The notes: generated by a model not told the origin, from the sequence alone. Shown: positions 10,961 through 21,816, counted from the stretch's first letter. The stretch is 54,183 bases of DNA from Gyrodactylus bullatarudis (GCA_012064415.1 SSNU01000180.1:1-54183); one strand, 5' to 3'. Translations and numbers: made by a program.

Positions 10961-11013
10961 ATATTCACTAGTCTTCCAATCCTCTTAATGAATTCCTCAT
11001 TAAATAGCTCAAT

Positions 11014-12406
11014 AAATATATTCGAAGAAGCCCGGCAATATTTTCCTCTGAAACATATATGAATGTAAAATTTGATTGAATGACCAATGAAATGGTTCGA
11101 TGAATCAGACAGGGCTTGCAGGTTTCATGAAGACAAAAATAGAATTTTAAGACTCGGTATTGTTTGTGATTGTTATCGTTATTGTATCGAAAACTAACGT
11201 AGTTGCAAGCTTGATTTAACATGGTAAAAAATATAGAACAGGCGATTGCGTATTTGAAATCTGCAGCTAGTGTTTTACTATTTTATTTAGGCCTCAGCAA
11301 ACAGGTTCTAAAAAAACATTCTTAATATTTTTAAAAATTCGACTTCATATTCAAAAGTTCACTCTTCTTTAAGTAACTTTGGTTAGGATAAGTAGAAAGC
11401 TATCTTAATGAATTAAACACATTTTTTTAGCTAAATAGATTTCGGTTTTTTGTTTTCTCAAGTAGTTTTAAAAATTTAAAATCTTGAAAAATAACACATT
11501 AAAAAGTTTTTATTTCAAACTTTCCTAATTTTGTTTATATTATTAGTAATAATTTATAACATAAACATAAAATACTACAAGCAATTGGAATAAAATAGAT
11601 ATTTTGAATTGAATTTAAAAAAATAACAATTCTTACAAGATAATCAATGAAAGATTTTCCCTTGAAAAAAAACACATTTAAAAGTGTTTGAATATAGGTT
11701 GTCGGCTGGCAGTTTTCCATAGGTTTCAGACTCACATAACCCATGAAAAAGTTTTTTCTCTAGAGAGAGAGGCTACATTACCAGATTCTTCAATTTGTTA
11801 CAAATGCATACAGGTGAATCCTAAAGCTAATTAAATATTTTTAGATGACAAACTTTTTCTTTCTGAAAATTAAATAGTTTAAAGAAGATAAACATAATTA
11901 ATATTATCCTTTCCTTTCTTCTAAAACTTTCATGAACGTGGGTATATGCGATGTACGAAAATTCTTGTCAACAAGATAGTTCATATAAAACCACTAGACT
12001 TTTGATCGAATTCTAAAAGAAACATTGGACTTATTCCAAAATTTATTCTCTGTCAACTAAGAAAGCATTATTTGCCGCGTAAACTGTTATTATACTAAAG
12101 TGGTAATGGAAATGAATTTATCAAAAATTTTAATATACAATGACGAATCAGAGATTGTCTGCTGCGCCTTGTCAGAAATAGGACAATGGTATTTCAAACT
12201 CCAAACTGATATTTTTTTACTACAGACTCATTAATAATAACTATAGGCATCTCCTCGTTCACTTAAGAAGCTTCTTTACTATCTCAGTATTGAAAAAAGG
12301 TTAGTTATAACCTAATTAGTTCAATTTGCAATTTGAATATTTTTGTATGTCTGGTTTATATGAGCTCTTTTCTAGGCATACTCCTCATATCATATAGTGA
12401 ATAACA
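11014..12406. other. AT-rich DNA without a gene
   Basis: Open frames at 10968-11222 and 11535-11744 on the minus strand have no family features; the first overlaps the foldback arm. I see nothing else structured. Confidence 0.55.
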
Positions 12407-13692
12407 AAAAAAAATTTCCAAAAAAGTAATAGGGTAAGATCCATTTGTTTTTTATCCAAAATTTCACGCTGATTCCAAATTTGGTCTCAGAATTTAAAAG
12501 TTGGGTTCAGTTTGGGAGATATTGAAGAAAATTGAAAAATGAGAATTTTAGGAAAATTGAGAGTAGTTTTTCGATTAAATTGATTTGAAAAAGCAATTAA
12601 ACCTAATTATAATTAGGCTCATTATGTAGAGCAATTAATTCTGCGTCGATTGGTATATAGATCAATGTCGCACCTACTCGGAACTGGCGAAAATTTTAAA
12701 TAAGAACTTCAAAGGGTAGAAAAAATCATCGAAAAAATCCACTAAAATTTACATTTAAAACAGACTCACGCCTTTATAAAAATGAAAATTCAAAGTTTTC
12801 TTCAAGATTCAAGACTGAAATTTTTTGTTCTTTCGATTGAGCATACTTTAAAGGAAATTGGATTTCATCTTCTGGGTCAAATTGATCAGTTTTTATGTCC
12901 CGTTTTGTAATGAAAAATTAGAAAAAAGTTGCATGCCCTTTTTGTAACCAATCAGAATAGAGAACGTCGAAATAACCAATCACATCTCTGTATGAATAAA
13001 ATAAACTTTACATACAATCCAACTAAAATCTGATAGACTATTTGGAAACGTTATGTGATGGGAATAAAATTTTTGATTACTAATAAAAATATTGCATGAC
13101 TCACTGAATTGTAAACGTGATTGGTTATTTCGACGTTCTCTATTCTGATTGGTTACAAAAAGGGCATGCAACTTTTTTCTAATTTTTCATTACAAAACGG
13201 GACATAAAAACTGATCAATTTGACCCAGAAGATGAAATCCAATTTCCTTTAAAGTATGCTCAATCGAAAGAACAAAAAATTTCAGTCTTGAATCTTGAAG
13301 AAAACTTTGAATTTTCATTTTTATAAAGGCGTGAGTCTGTTTTAAATGTAAATTTTAGTGGATTTTTTCGATGATTTTTTCTACCCTTTGAAGTTCTTAT
13401 TTAAAATTTTCGCCAGTTCCGAGTAGGTGCGACATTGATCTATATACCAATCGACGCAGAATTAATTGCTCTACATAATGAGCCTAATTATAATTAGGTT
13501 TAATTGCTTTTTCAAATCAATTTAATCGAAAAACTACTCTCAATTTTACCTAAAATTCTCATTTTTCAATTTTCTTCAATATCTCCCAAACTGAACCCAA
13601 CTTTTAAATTCTGAGACCAAATTTGGAATCAGCGTGAAATTTTGGATAAAAAACAAATGGATCTTACCCTATTACTTTTTTGGAAATTTTTT
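12407..13692. repeat. Near-perfect palindrome with arms of about 575 bp
   Basis: The left arm runs from about 12407 to 12981 and the right arm from 13119 to 13692, around a 137-bp spacer. I noticed a single difference (aggaaaattg against aggtaaaattg). The arm contains ataccaatcgacgcagaatt, shared with repeats at 9811 and 17318. There is no transposase. The 63-aa frame at 12980-13171 spans the spacer and is not a gene. A transcript through this region would form a very long double-stranded RNA. Confidence 0.9.
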
Positions 13693-13861
13693 TTTGACAC
13701 AGTGTAATTAATGATGAATCATTATTAATGATACAATAGTACTGTATATCATAAATTTAGTGTTTGTGAATGTTTATCGATGATATGATTCACGTAAATT
13801 ATCAAAAACGTCCGAAAATCCGCTTAGAATCATATTTGTAGGTATATAAGAAAAGGTAATT

Positions 13862-13907
13862 TTATTCACTAAATGTACATTTCTTTATGGTTCATCAGTA
13901 GTGACAC
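13862..13907 (-). ncRNA. Hammerhead ribozyme of PLE-B
   Basis: On the minus strand: ucacua (stem I), CTGATGA (complement of 13892-13898), 8 nt accauaaa, GAAA (complement of 13880-13883), the palindromic uguaca loop, then U-U and uagug-a. Stem I is six perfect Watson-Crick pairs. Cleavage would fall after the UU just before stem I. Stem II is unpaired as written. This is the best-paired copy in the window. Confidence 0.65.
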
Positions 13908-13991
13908 ATAAATAATGATAAAAGTTAAGAATTCATTGAAAATAATATTTTACAAATTTTGAAAGAAGTATAGTAAAAGTTGAAAATTAGA

Positions 13992-15300
13992 TTATATAAT
14001 ATAATTAGAAGCTCCACAGTCACATTGGAATTTGTAAATTAAAAGAGTCTTTTCTTCAGGTTTTAGTAAATCCTTATGAATCAAACTGAATAATCTTTGA
14101 GTTTTAAATACAATTTTAAATTGTATATTATCAAAATGTTGTTCGATAAGATTAACCAGTCGTCTCCTTACATCATTACTGAAGCCGCCACCTTTAAAAT
14201 TAAGTTTCATGAAGATGGTTGTCTTTTCTCCTTCATCTCTGTCGACCCTTTCATCTACATCATCAGACATATTGATGAATTTGTCAACAAATCTGTTGGG
14301 ATAACCATTTTCATTTAAACGTAACTTTGACTCTTCTATTTCTTTTGGCCATTCCTCTGGACTAGCAATTATTCTTATCCTCTTTCCTAGACCAATTACT
14401 AAGCCAACCTTATGAGATAAATGAAATTTAATATTAGGAATTCATCTTTAAGAAAAAATCGTCTACTGAAACATTTGGCTTCATCAAAATAAAAGTGTCA
14501 TCAACATATCTGATGTATAAATCAGTGAAAGTATTGATAGTATCAGATATTTTATTTAATTCTAACCAAGCTAAGAAGATATCTGCTAAAAGAAGACTTA
14601 GAGGTGATCCCATAGCTATACCATCTTTTTGAATAAACACCTTGTTTTGAAAAGACAAATGAACATTAGTACAGCAAATCCTAACAAGATTTGCTATCTC
14701 ATTACTCTGTAGTTCAAAACCATCATGTTCATCAATAAAAGATTTAATAACATCAAGGGTCTCCTCAATAGGAACATTAGGAAACAGAGAACTAACATCT
14801 AATGAAACCATTTTGTTTAAACCAATATTTAAATCCTTAACCTTATCGAAAAAAGAAAAAGTATCTTTAACAACATATTTAGCATAATAAGAATGTATTG
14901 GTTTCAATATGTCGATTAACCACTTGGCTAAATTATGTTGTGGACATGACGACATATCCAAGATCGGCCAGATAGGAAAAAACCTCAGGAATGATATTAT
15001 CTACTATCTTATGTGTCTTAGGATGTAGATATAATCTAGACATCCTCGTATGTTTCCTAGCTATAAAACTTCTGGTTTTATCAGAAATTAAATTCCTATC
15101 AAACAATCCCTTTGCTATCTTATACATGGAACGTTCCATGGATTCCATTTCTTTATAATAAGTTCATCTTTCTTGCCCTGTGTTATTAAATTTACTTTCA
15201 TCAGAAGAAAATCTAAATTCATGTTTGGAGACGAATTCTATTGTCTCTTCTAGAGATAAATTTGAATGTTTTAATTGCCTATCTTCTTCCATGAGTCATG
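13992..15300 (-). pseudogene. PLE-B polyprotein remnant (RT and partial GIY-YIG)
   Basis: Three frames carry the protein. 15300-14933 holds the N-terminal helical part (EFRFSSDESKFNN, then MESMERSMYKIAKGL, FIARKHTRMSRLYLHPKTHK); the PKTHK motif is typical of the PLE RT entry. 14961-14434 holds RT motifs: DVSSLFPNVPIEETL (catalytic Asp), DGIAMGSPLS and RYVDDTFILM (the YVDD box). 14270-13992 holds the linker and LLIYKFQCDCGAS, where the GIY-YIG domain stops just after its first Cys cluster. Frameshifts near 14945 and 14430, and the truncated nuclease, make it non-functional. Confidence 0.85.
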
Positions 15301-15310
15301 TCAGGGGTGA

Positions 15311-15751
15311 ATACCTCTCTTTTGTGCAAGTGGTGACAATCAATTTCCATAGTATTAAGGGGAGTTATAGGATTGAGAAAACGTAAAATGATTTTCTTGA
15401 TTATTGATCTGAAATCATCCGAAATCTGAAACTATTTTCAAAATCTAAATGTAGCCATATTTTTCGAATTGAAACTTTGTTAACTTAGAATTTCATGATG
15501 AATTTATCGGAGAACGATATTTAGGAGCTATGTAACATTTTGTATTTACATAGTACCATTGAAACTGATTACCACGTTTTTGCACAAAAATAGAGCAATC
15601 TCTTGACCCAACTCGCTGCTAGTTTGAAGTTTACTTGGTTTCTTCTCACGTGTTTGGACACGAATTCTATTGTCTCTTCTAGGGATGAATTTGTGAACAA
15701 GGATACCACATCAGAGGATAATTTTATCGAGATATAACCTTCTATAGACAG
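15311..15751. other. Intergenic, with a short PLE N-terminal fragment
   Basis: About 45 bp near 15655-15700 (acgaattctattgtctcttctag) repeats the PLE-B N-terminal region at 15230-15255 in the same orientation. The rest is AT-rich. Confidence 0.5.
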
Positions 15752-16420
15752 GTCTTGTTAAGTGATGATTAAGATGAGTTCAAAACAAAACCAAATCTGT
15801 TAAGAAGAAGGTAAAATACATTAGAAATTAAAAAAGAGTTAATTCCAAAATTAGGGTACTTAAAATGTATTTTTCTAGAAGAGCTTTGGACTGAGGAGTT
15901 TGGTTACACTTTCATTACAGAGGCTGCATCAAAATCACGATATGAAATTATCAAAGTTTATATCAAGGAAAAGAGAGAAGCTATTGTGAAAAAAATCAAG
16001 GAGAAAGAGTCGTGAAGGAGCCTGTACATCCGTTTCTGAATAAAGGAACAATAACTACTGACAATTTTTTCACCACTATGAATCTTTGTAAATATTTGCT
16101 CTCCAAAAAAACTTCTCTTGTAGGAACTATCAGAAAAAATCGTACCTTCCTACCTAAGTCATTTCAGATGAAAAAGATATCAGAAGGTCAAAAAGTATAC
16201 ATATTTCATGATAATTCAACAACAGTCCTGAGGTTCGGGAGTAAGAAAGATAGACCAGTCTTGCTTCTCAGTTCCATGCATTCAAAACCTGATTCAGCAG
16301 AGTCTTGTTAAGTGATGATTTAGATGAGTTACAAACCAAACCAAATCTGTTAAGAAGAAGGAAAAATGCATTGGAAATTAAAAAAGAGTTAATTCCAAAA
16401 TTAGTGTACTAGAAATGTAT
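15752..16420 (+). mobile_element. Deleted piggyBac remnant between about 115-bp direct repeats
   Basis: Two direct repeats (15752 to about 15866, and 16302 to about 16420; both start gtcttgttaagtgatgatt) bracket piggyBac coding DNA. The piggyBac part matches the element at 17765-21013 but joins the segment near 18530-18600 directly to the segment near 20106-20453. The direct repeats each contain a coherent short frame (LLSDDLDELQTKPNLL...) that I could not assign. The arrangement suggests a tandem duplication or a host repeat hit by insertion. Confidence 0.65.
15870..16311 (+). pseudogene. piggyBac transposase fragment
   Basis: The frame starts with LWTEEFGYTFITEAAS, then jumps across a deletion. 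From 16012 it runs VKEPVHPFLNKGTITTDNFF, containing the second catalytic Asp of the DDE/D triad (ITTDNFF), then KTSLVGTIRKNRTFLPKSFQ and KKDRPVLLLSSMHS, and stops at SAESC where the direct repeat begins. It lacks the first and third catalytic Asp regions and the C-terminal cysteine-rich domain. It is nearly identical to the copy at 20160-20453. Confidence 0.8.
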
Positions 16421-17279
16421 TATTCCAAAATCAGCGTATATATCCAAAATTAGCGTATTTTTCAAGATTGTAGCAGATTGTAGAATTAAGATTATTCATA
16501 ATATAAAAATTATTTACCTCCTCTATTTGCCTAATTAGTATTATAATATTCATTAAATTAATTATAATTTTTTAGACTGTAGTTGCTATAATTGCTAGGT
16601 TTATTAAGTCTATTTTATTTTTCCTGTAAAAGGTATAGCATTTCGAAGATTGTTTTCCAACTTACGCCGAATATAAAATTTCCCTGAATATCGAAAGGGT
16701 TCAGATTCAGAAATATTCATTCAGTAAAATTACACGGCGTGTCACTGGATCAATACTTGCTTTATTTCATCGGTTATAGAGAACATCAATTTATTGTGGA
16801 ATAAATAACCACAAATATAACAGAATTTATTTATATCATTTACACTGGAAAACTATTCATGATTTAATAAGGTAAAAGTTAATTGGAAAAATCACATAAT
16901 TAAACCCGAAGAAAATCATAAATCGACTTCGTCTTTGGAAAAACTTGATTATTTTTGTTAGCCAGTTCAGCACCTTTTATCTCTCCTATTCTGTATATTT
17001 GACATATCTCAAATGGAAACTCGGTTTTTATTAAACTTGTCTCTAGGTATTCCAAAAAATTTTCAACGTAGCTCTAATAATTTTTTGAGACCTAAGGTTT
17101 TACTTAAGGCACAACATATATATTACAGTATATAGAAAAACATAAGTTGAGAAACATCTTACAGAGTTGAGAGTGGTCTCAAATTTTGATCTAGAAAATT
17201 TTTGATCTATTTGAAGCCGTAAATTTGAGAAGACAAATTTCATGATTTTTCTTCAATAAATTTTACTTGATATTATTTT
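16421..17279. other. AT-rich DNA without a gene
   Basis: Near 16421-16465 a short imperfect tandem repeat (ccaaaattagcgta-like) follows the piggyBac remnant. Nothing else is recognisable. Confidence 0.5.
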
Positions 17280-17530
17280 TGGCGCCATTTTTTTCTCTTT
17301 CTCCCGTTCATAGATATACCAATCGTCGTAGAATTTATTTTTCTATTTAATGATATCCAGTTATTGGGCAATTGATTGAATTTTTCTTAATGATTTTGAT
17401 GAATTAATAACTTCACTTATGAGGAATTCAAAAATTTCGTTTTTGCGAATATCTCCGAAACTGAATACAATTCGGAGATTCTGAGACCAGATACAGATAC
17501 TGCGTCAAACAGGTTCACTTTAGTTTATTT
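17280..17530. repeat. Single-arm copy of the palindrome family
   Basis: The landmarks ataccaatcgtcgtagaatt, atatctccgaaactgaat and attctgagaccagat line up in the same order with the right arm of the 12407-13692 palindrome (13444-13640), with clear divergence. There is no inverted partner nearby. Confidence 0.5.
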
Positions 17531-17764
17531 TGATATTCGCAGAACGAAAAAAGACACGTCGTGTTATTCCAGTACGAAATTGGCTGAATTAATTTTTTCA
17601 ATAATTTATATTCTTAAAATCATAATCTTTATTTCATTATATATATTTTTTCTTTTTTATTAAAAATTCCAAAGTATTAATTATTTTAATTTAAATGGAC
17701 TAACGATCCAATCAAGAGCAAATTCTTTCTAAAAAGAGCTTAATTATTTTATAAATTCCATTAA

Positions 17765-17779
17765 CCCTCAAACGAGAAA
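17765..17779 (+). repeat. PB-1 left terminal inverted repeat
   Basis: The sequence is ccctcaaacgagaaa directly after target TTAA. It pairs with the right end with one or two mismatches. Confidence 0.85.
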
Positions 17780-18751
17780 CGAGATTAAATAACATGCTGA
17801 TAAATTATTTAATAGATTAATTTTTAAGATAATTTTTTTCTATTCTTCATTCAATTATTCATCCAATCATAGTCGCTCTTTTGAATATAAAGCAGTTTTA
17901 TTTGATAAAAAATATTTGGTGGGAAAATTTTTACATATTTTTGATAATATAGGGTCATATGATCCCAATATGATTGGCCAATATTTCCCCACAAATCCCT
18001 GTTTTGAAAGAATGTGATAAATAGTTTTCCTCTTTCTTTTGTATCATTTACGCTAGGATGAATGTATCTAAGCTTATCTTAGATGAGTTGAATGCAAATT
18101 CGGATCAAAACTCATGCTCAAATAGCTCAAATTCCGATTTGAATGAAAGCATGCCAATTTTTAGCACAGATGGAGAATCTCCATTTCCAGAAGCTCTCGA
18201 AGAAGAAACTTTAGATAAAGAGAAAATTATCTCGAAGTGTAGAAATTATTCATATTCACGAAAGGCACTAGCTTCTACAAAAATTCGTTCGAACAATATT
18301 TGCTTATTCAAACAAGGACTCACAAAATATTCAAAGAAATACATAGATGAGAAGGATTTTTGTCTACAATTGATAGATGATCAAATGATTTGGAGTATTG
18401 TTCGATTTAAAACCTGTTTACGAAATCAAAAGAACAACATAACTCACCAATCACTGAAGAGGAGATGAAAACCTGGATTGGTATATCTCTATATTTGCGT
18501 GTCGTAAAACAAAAAAATATGCCTTTAGATGAGCTTTGGACCGAGGAGTTTGGTTACACTTTCATTAGAGAGGCTGCATCAAAATCACGATATGAAATTA
18601 TGAAAAGATTTTTGCATTTTGACAATAAATTAGAAAGGGATAACACAGTTGAAAGAAATAAACTTAGACCAATTCAAACTATATTCGAAAGCTTCATATT
18701 AAACAGTCAAAAACTCTACGAACCAAGTGATTCAATAAGAGGAGATCTGTA

Positions 18752-19690
18752 GATTTTCGCAGAAGGATTCTTTCGATTTTGTGGACAGAGTAAAGGATTC
18801 AAACATAAAAGATCCCAAAATGGTTTCTTTTGACGTTTCATCTCTATTTACAAATGTACCACTAGAAGAAACGATCAAATTCATTTGCGATTATGTAAAG
18901 GTGAGCAAAGAGAAGTTTCCTATCTCATTTTACTGGGTTCGGAAGCTTTTAGAATTATGTTGTAAGAACATAACATTTTCTTTCAATAACCAAATCTATA
19001 TTCAAAAAGATGGAGTTGCAATGGGATCACCCCTGGGACCATTAACAGCGGATCTATTCCTAGCCAAGTTGGCAAATGACATGCTTAAACCGATCGAAGA
19101 ATGTGACAGCTATCGGAGATTTGTAGATGAAACCTTACTACTAATCAAGAAGGATGTAGATGAAAATATTCTTCTGACCCAATTCAATACTGCCCACCAA
19201 AATATATGTTTTACTATGGAAAAGGAAGAAGAAAATGGTTTGCCCTTTTTGGAGATCTACATGAAAAGAATGGAAGATGGTACCATCAGTATCCACAGAA
19301 AGAAGACTTTTACGGGAAAATTGATGAATTATAATTAGTGAAATCCTTATTTTATAGAACTAAAAAGCTTGTTTCGGAGCAGAATTGGGAACAGGAGAAA
19401 GAGAAACTTATATAGGTATTTATGAGCAACAATTATCCAAGACAATTCATTCTTAATAATATGGATTCTAATGATGAGGACAAAAGAGAAGAGGAAGAGA
19501 ACCAACCCATTTATCTAAGAGTGCCTTTCATGGGGAACAACCACAGCACTTTCTTGAAACAAAAAGTGAACCAGATATTCCAAACAACATTTCCTGATAA
19601 GAAAGTCAGATTCAGTTTCAAGACAAATAAGATGTTTACAAATGAATCTAAAGACTTATTGGATTATAGTAAAACTACACTCTAAGTTTA
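18752..19690 (+). pseudogene. PLE-C reverse transcriptase and linker
   Basis: The frame shows DSFDFVDRVKDSN, then FDVSSLFTNVPLEETI (first catalytic Asp), DGVAMGSPLGPLTADLFL, and YRRFVDETLLL where YVDD is expected; the second Asp of this box is Glu. The frame 18781-19338 ends at a stop, and the protein continues in another frame (19422-19685: PIYLRVPFMGNN, FKTNKMFTNESKDLLDYSK). The GIY-YIG core is missing. The active-site change and frameshifts indicate an inactive copy. Confidence 0.85.
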
Positions 19691-19888
19691 TGCCTGACCT
19701 GGTATACTTTCATATCATATATGCATGTGACCCACCCGAGGGTGGGTGGTGTCAATCATCTCAAAAGCCAAAAAATTATGACAATGTGATAACTCGACAG
19801 ACAATGCAAATGCCCTCCAACCCTGATCATTATGAGAGCCAATCAGATTTATTTATATATTTCATTGTTTTTACTATATATCTGGCAT

Positions 19889-19934
19889 GTAAGAGGCTGA
19901 AGAGTATGCCTGAAATAAATGCTTATTTCTCAAA
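19889..19934 (+). ncRNA. Hammerhead-type motif of PLE-C (CUGAAGA variant)
   Basis: CTGAAGA at 19897-19903 (position 7 is free in hammerheads), 8 nt gtatgcct, GAAA 19912-19915. Stem III is auaa/uuau with an augc loop (19915-19926). Stem I pairs gagg (19893-19896) with ucuc (19928-19931), one G-U included. The same architecture in an unrelated PLE sequence supports function. Confidence 0.55.
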
Positions 19935-21017
19935 ATTTTCTCGGCATCCTTTCTTATTTATTTAGATTCAATAACAGTTTATGAGCAATTAGTTAGCTAT
20001 AGAGGTCGCTTAAATTTCAAAGTTTACATCCCGTTCAAACCAGGAAAATATGGTAACAAAATTTTGATGGCATGTGATGCTAGGAATTCCTACATGCTAA
20101 ACGCTCAAATATATCAAGGAAAAGAGAGAAGCTATTGTGAAAAAAATCAAGGAGAAAGAGTCGTGAAGGAGCCTGTACATCCGTTTCTGAATAAAGGAAC
20201 AATAACTACTGACAATTTTTTCACCACTATGAATCTTTGTAAATATTTGCTCTCCAAAAAAACTTCTCTTGTAGGAACTATCAGAAAAAATCGTACCTTC
20301 ATACCTAAGTCATTTCAGATGAAAAAGATTTCAGAAGGTCAAAAAGTATACATATTTCATGATAATTCAACAACAGTCCTGAGGTTCGGGAGTAAGAAAG
20401 ATAGACCAGTCTTGCTTCTCAGTTCCATGTATTCAAAACCTGATTCAGCAGAGTCAAAGCCTGAAATAATAGAATAGTATAACAAGAATAAATGTGGTGT
20501 GGACGTTTTAGACCAACTTATCGGTACCAATTCTTGTCGGTGCTCAACACCAAGGTGGCCTCTAACAATTTTCTGGAATATTTTAGATATAGCTGCATAC
20601 AACGCATTTGTCCTGCACTCCATAAGATGGCCGAATATTTATTAAAACAGGCCTAAACAAGCAAGAAGAATTTTTTTGTGAACACTTGTAAAGTCTTTGA
20701 TAAAGAATGAAGATAAAATTATGTCATCTGCGTTTGTTGATAGCACAACTGAACAAGTTTCGGCAATTATTGAGATTCCCAGCAAGAAGTTGAAAATCAT
20801 TGGACGAGAAAGATGCTCTATTTGTCCAAGATCCAGTGACAGAAATCCGAGAAAATCATGCTTTAAGTGTGGAACCAAAGTTTTTAATGATCATCTGAGA
20901 ATTATTTGTGAAAATTTTTGAATAAATAATTTATTAGTCAGAAATTTTTAGTGCTTTTGAATTTGGGTCATTTTGACCCCAGTATGACGAAATCGTGATT
21001 TTTCGTTCGAGGGTTAA

Positions 21018-21816
21018 GATGGAGAGTTGAATTCACAAGAATTTGTTTGTTCATTGAAAAATGCAATTTTGAGCAAGCATTAAATAGACCAGGCATCACT
21101 TTGCTGACCTATTTAATTCACAATTAAATCACAAATTTGAACTCGAACTGAGAAGAATAGTAACTTTTCGATTATAAATTGGGTAGAAATTAAGTACCCT
21201 CTTATTCATCAGCCGAGCCTAACACTTCAAAAAGAGTTATTTTTTGAAATTGCAATATTTTACCGAATAAAATTAGATAAATGAATAAATATATAAAGAT
21301 ACAATAAAGGTTCAAACTCAAAAGCAAGACGAGAAATCCTGGGTTTCTGTAATTATAGGGTCTTTCATCAGAATACAGACTGAGTAGAGATTGATAGCAT
21401 AGTGTGCAATGACAACAAGCCAAATATTAAATCAATTCAAACATTTAGGGTTTGTATGATAACATATCAACAAAATTCATGCTCACAAATTTTTTAACTG
21501 TAGCTTCACCCTTATATTTACATTTTATTAATTTTCATTTTGATAAAAAAACCTGATTCGAGATCCAGTATCTAATATATAAAACAATTATTTATTTGGG
21601 ATAATGAAAAAATCAAACGACAGTGAAAATAAGAAAATGTCATATCAGTTTTGTTACTTCAATTATCAATATACCCGAAATAATAGAATAATTATATTTA
21701 TTATGAGAAAACCTATATCGGCTTTTCGGTAGAGCAGATCAACTTTATATTAAACAGTCAGTGAAGAAAGATACACCCTGCCCACATGAACATGGAGGTT
21801 CAATAATTTTTGGGGA
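21018..21816. other. AT-rich DNA without a gene
   Basis: Minus-strand frames at 21202-21423 and 21745-21933 show no family features. The second runs into the inverted 315-bp repeat. Confidence 0.5.

Larger units (their letters stand above)
10381..11013. mobile_element. Foldback element with perfect 131-bp arms, two ribozyme-like motifs and a small ORF
   Basis: The left arm (10381-10511) and right arm (10883-11013) have the same length and appear identical as inverted copies. The 371-bp interior carries an open frame ending at 10807. Each arm contains a hammerhead-like core, on the minus strand at the left and the plus strand at the right. Half of this arm recurs at 41131-41222. The identical arms suggest recent movement or gene conversion. 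A clear target duplication is not visible. It may derive from a DNA transposon, or be a ribozyme-bearing retroelement duplicated head to head. Confidence 0.75.
13850..15310 (-). mobile_element. Penelope-like element (PLE-B), minus strand
   Basis: Read on the minus strand from about 15310 to 13850: an N-terminal segment, reverse transcriptase, a truncated GIY-YIG start, a 3' UTR, and a hammerhead-like motif followed by sequence containing atcaaaaacgtccga (near 13800). That last motif recurs beside the other PLE ends (near 33716, 53883, and in related form near 52300). The element is broken by several frameshifts. Confidence 0.8.
18738..19964 (+). mobile_element. PLE-C inserted in piggyBac, with a 9-bp target duplication
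   Basis: The piggyBac frame is interrupted exactly between two copies of gattcaata (18729-18737 and 19965-19973). Removing one copy and the insert restores continuous piggyBac reading. The insert is a 5'-truncated PLE with RT, a linker region, a 3' UTR with a strong hairpin (ccacccgagggtgggtgg, 19731-19749) and a hammerhead-like 3' end. The two PLEs nearest on either side differ in sequence, so this is a third family. Confidence 0.88.
18058..20921 (+). pseudogene. PB-1 piggyBac transposase, interrupted by a PLE
   Basis: The N-terminus (from ATG 18058) is acidic and Ser/Asn-rich. A frameshift near 18465 leads to TWIGISLYLRVVKQ and LWTEEFGYTFIREAAS. The frame reaches YEPSDSI at 18737, where a PLE intervenes, and resumes at 19965 with DSITVYEQLVSYRGR. 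In active piggyBac proteins this motif has Asp before EQL; here it is Tyr, so the first catalytic acid is lost. The second Asp (ITTDNFF) and third Asp (CGVDVLDQ) remain. An in-frame TAG follows KPEIIE. The C-terminal cysteine-rich domain (CSICP...CFKCGTKVFNDH) is present, ending at 20921. The protein is non-functional but covers the full domain set. Confidence 0.9.
17765..21013 (+). mobile_element. piggyBac element with both termini (PB-1)
   Basis: The ends are CCCTCAAACGAGAAA (17765-17779) and TTTTTCGTTCGAGGG (to 21013). TTAA lies immediately outside both (17761-17764 and 21014-21017), the invariant piggyBac target. Subterminal gggtcattttgacccc near 20968-20982 and a gggtcatatgatccc-like block near 17951 resemble internal piggyBac repeats. 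A PLE lies inside (18738-19964). Without it the element is about 2.0 kb, a normal piggyBac size. Confidence 0.9.

Noticed and set aside
21350..21375. Hammerhead core on the minus strand (CTGATGAAAG)
   Set aside because: GAAA is not at the 8-nt spacing and no stem I can be drawn.
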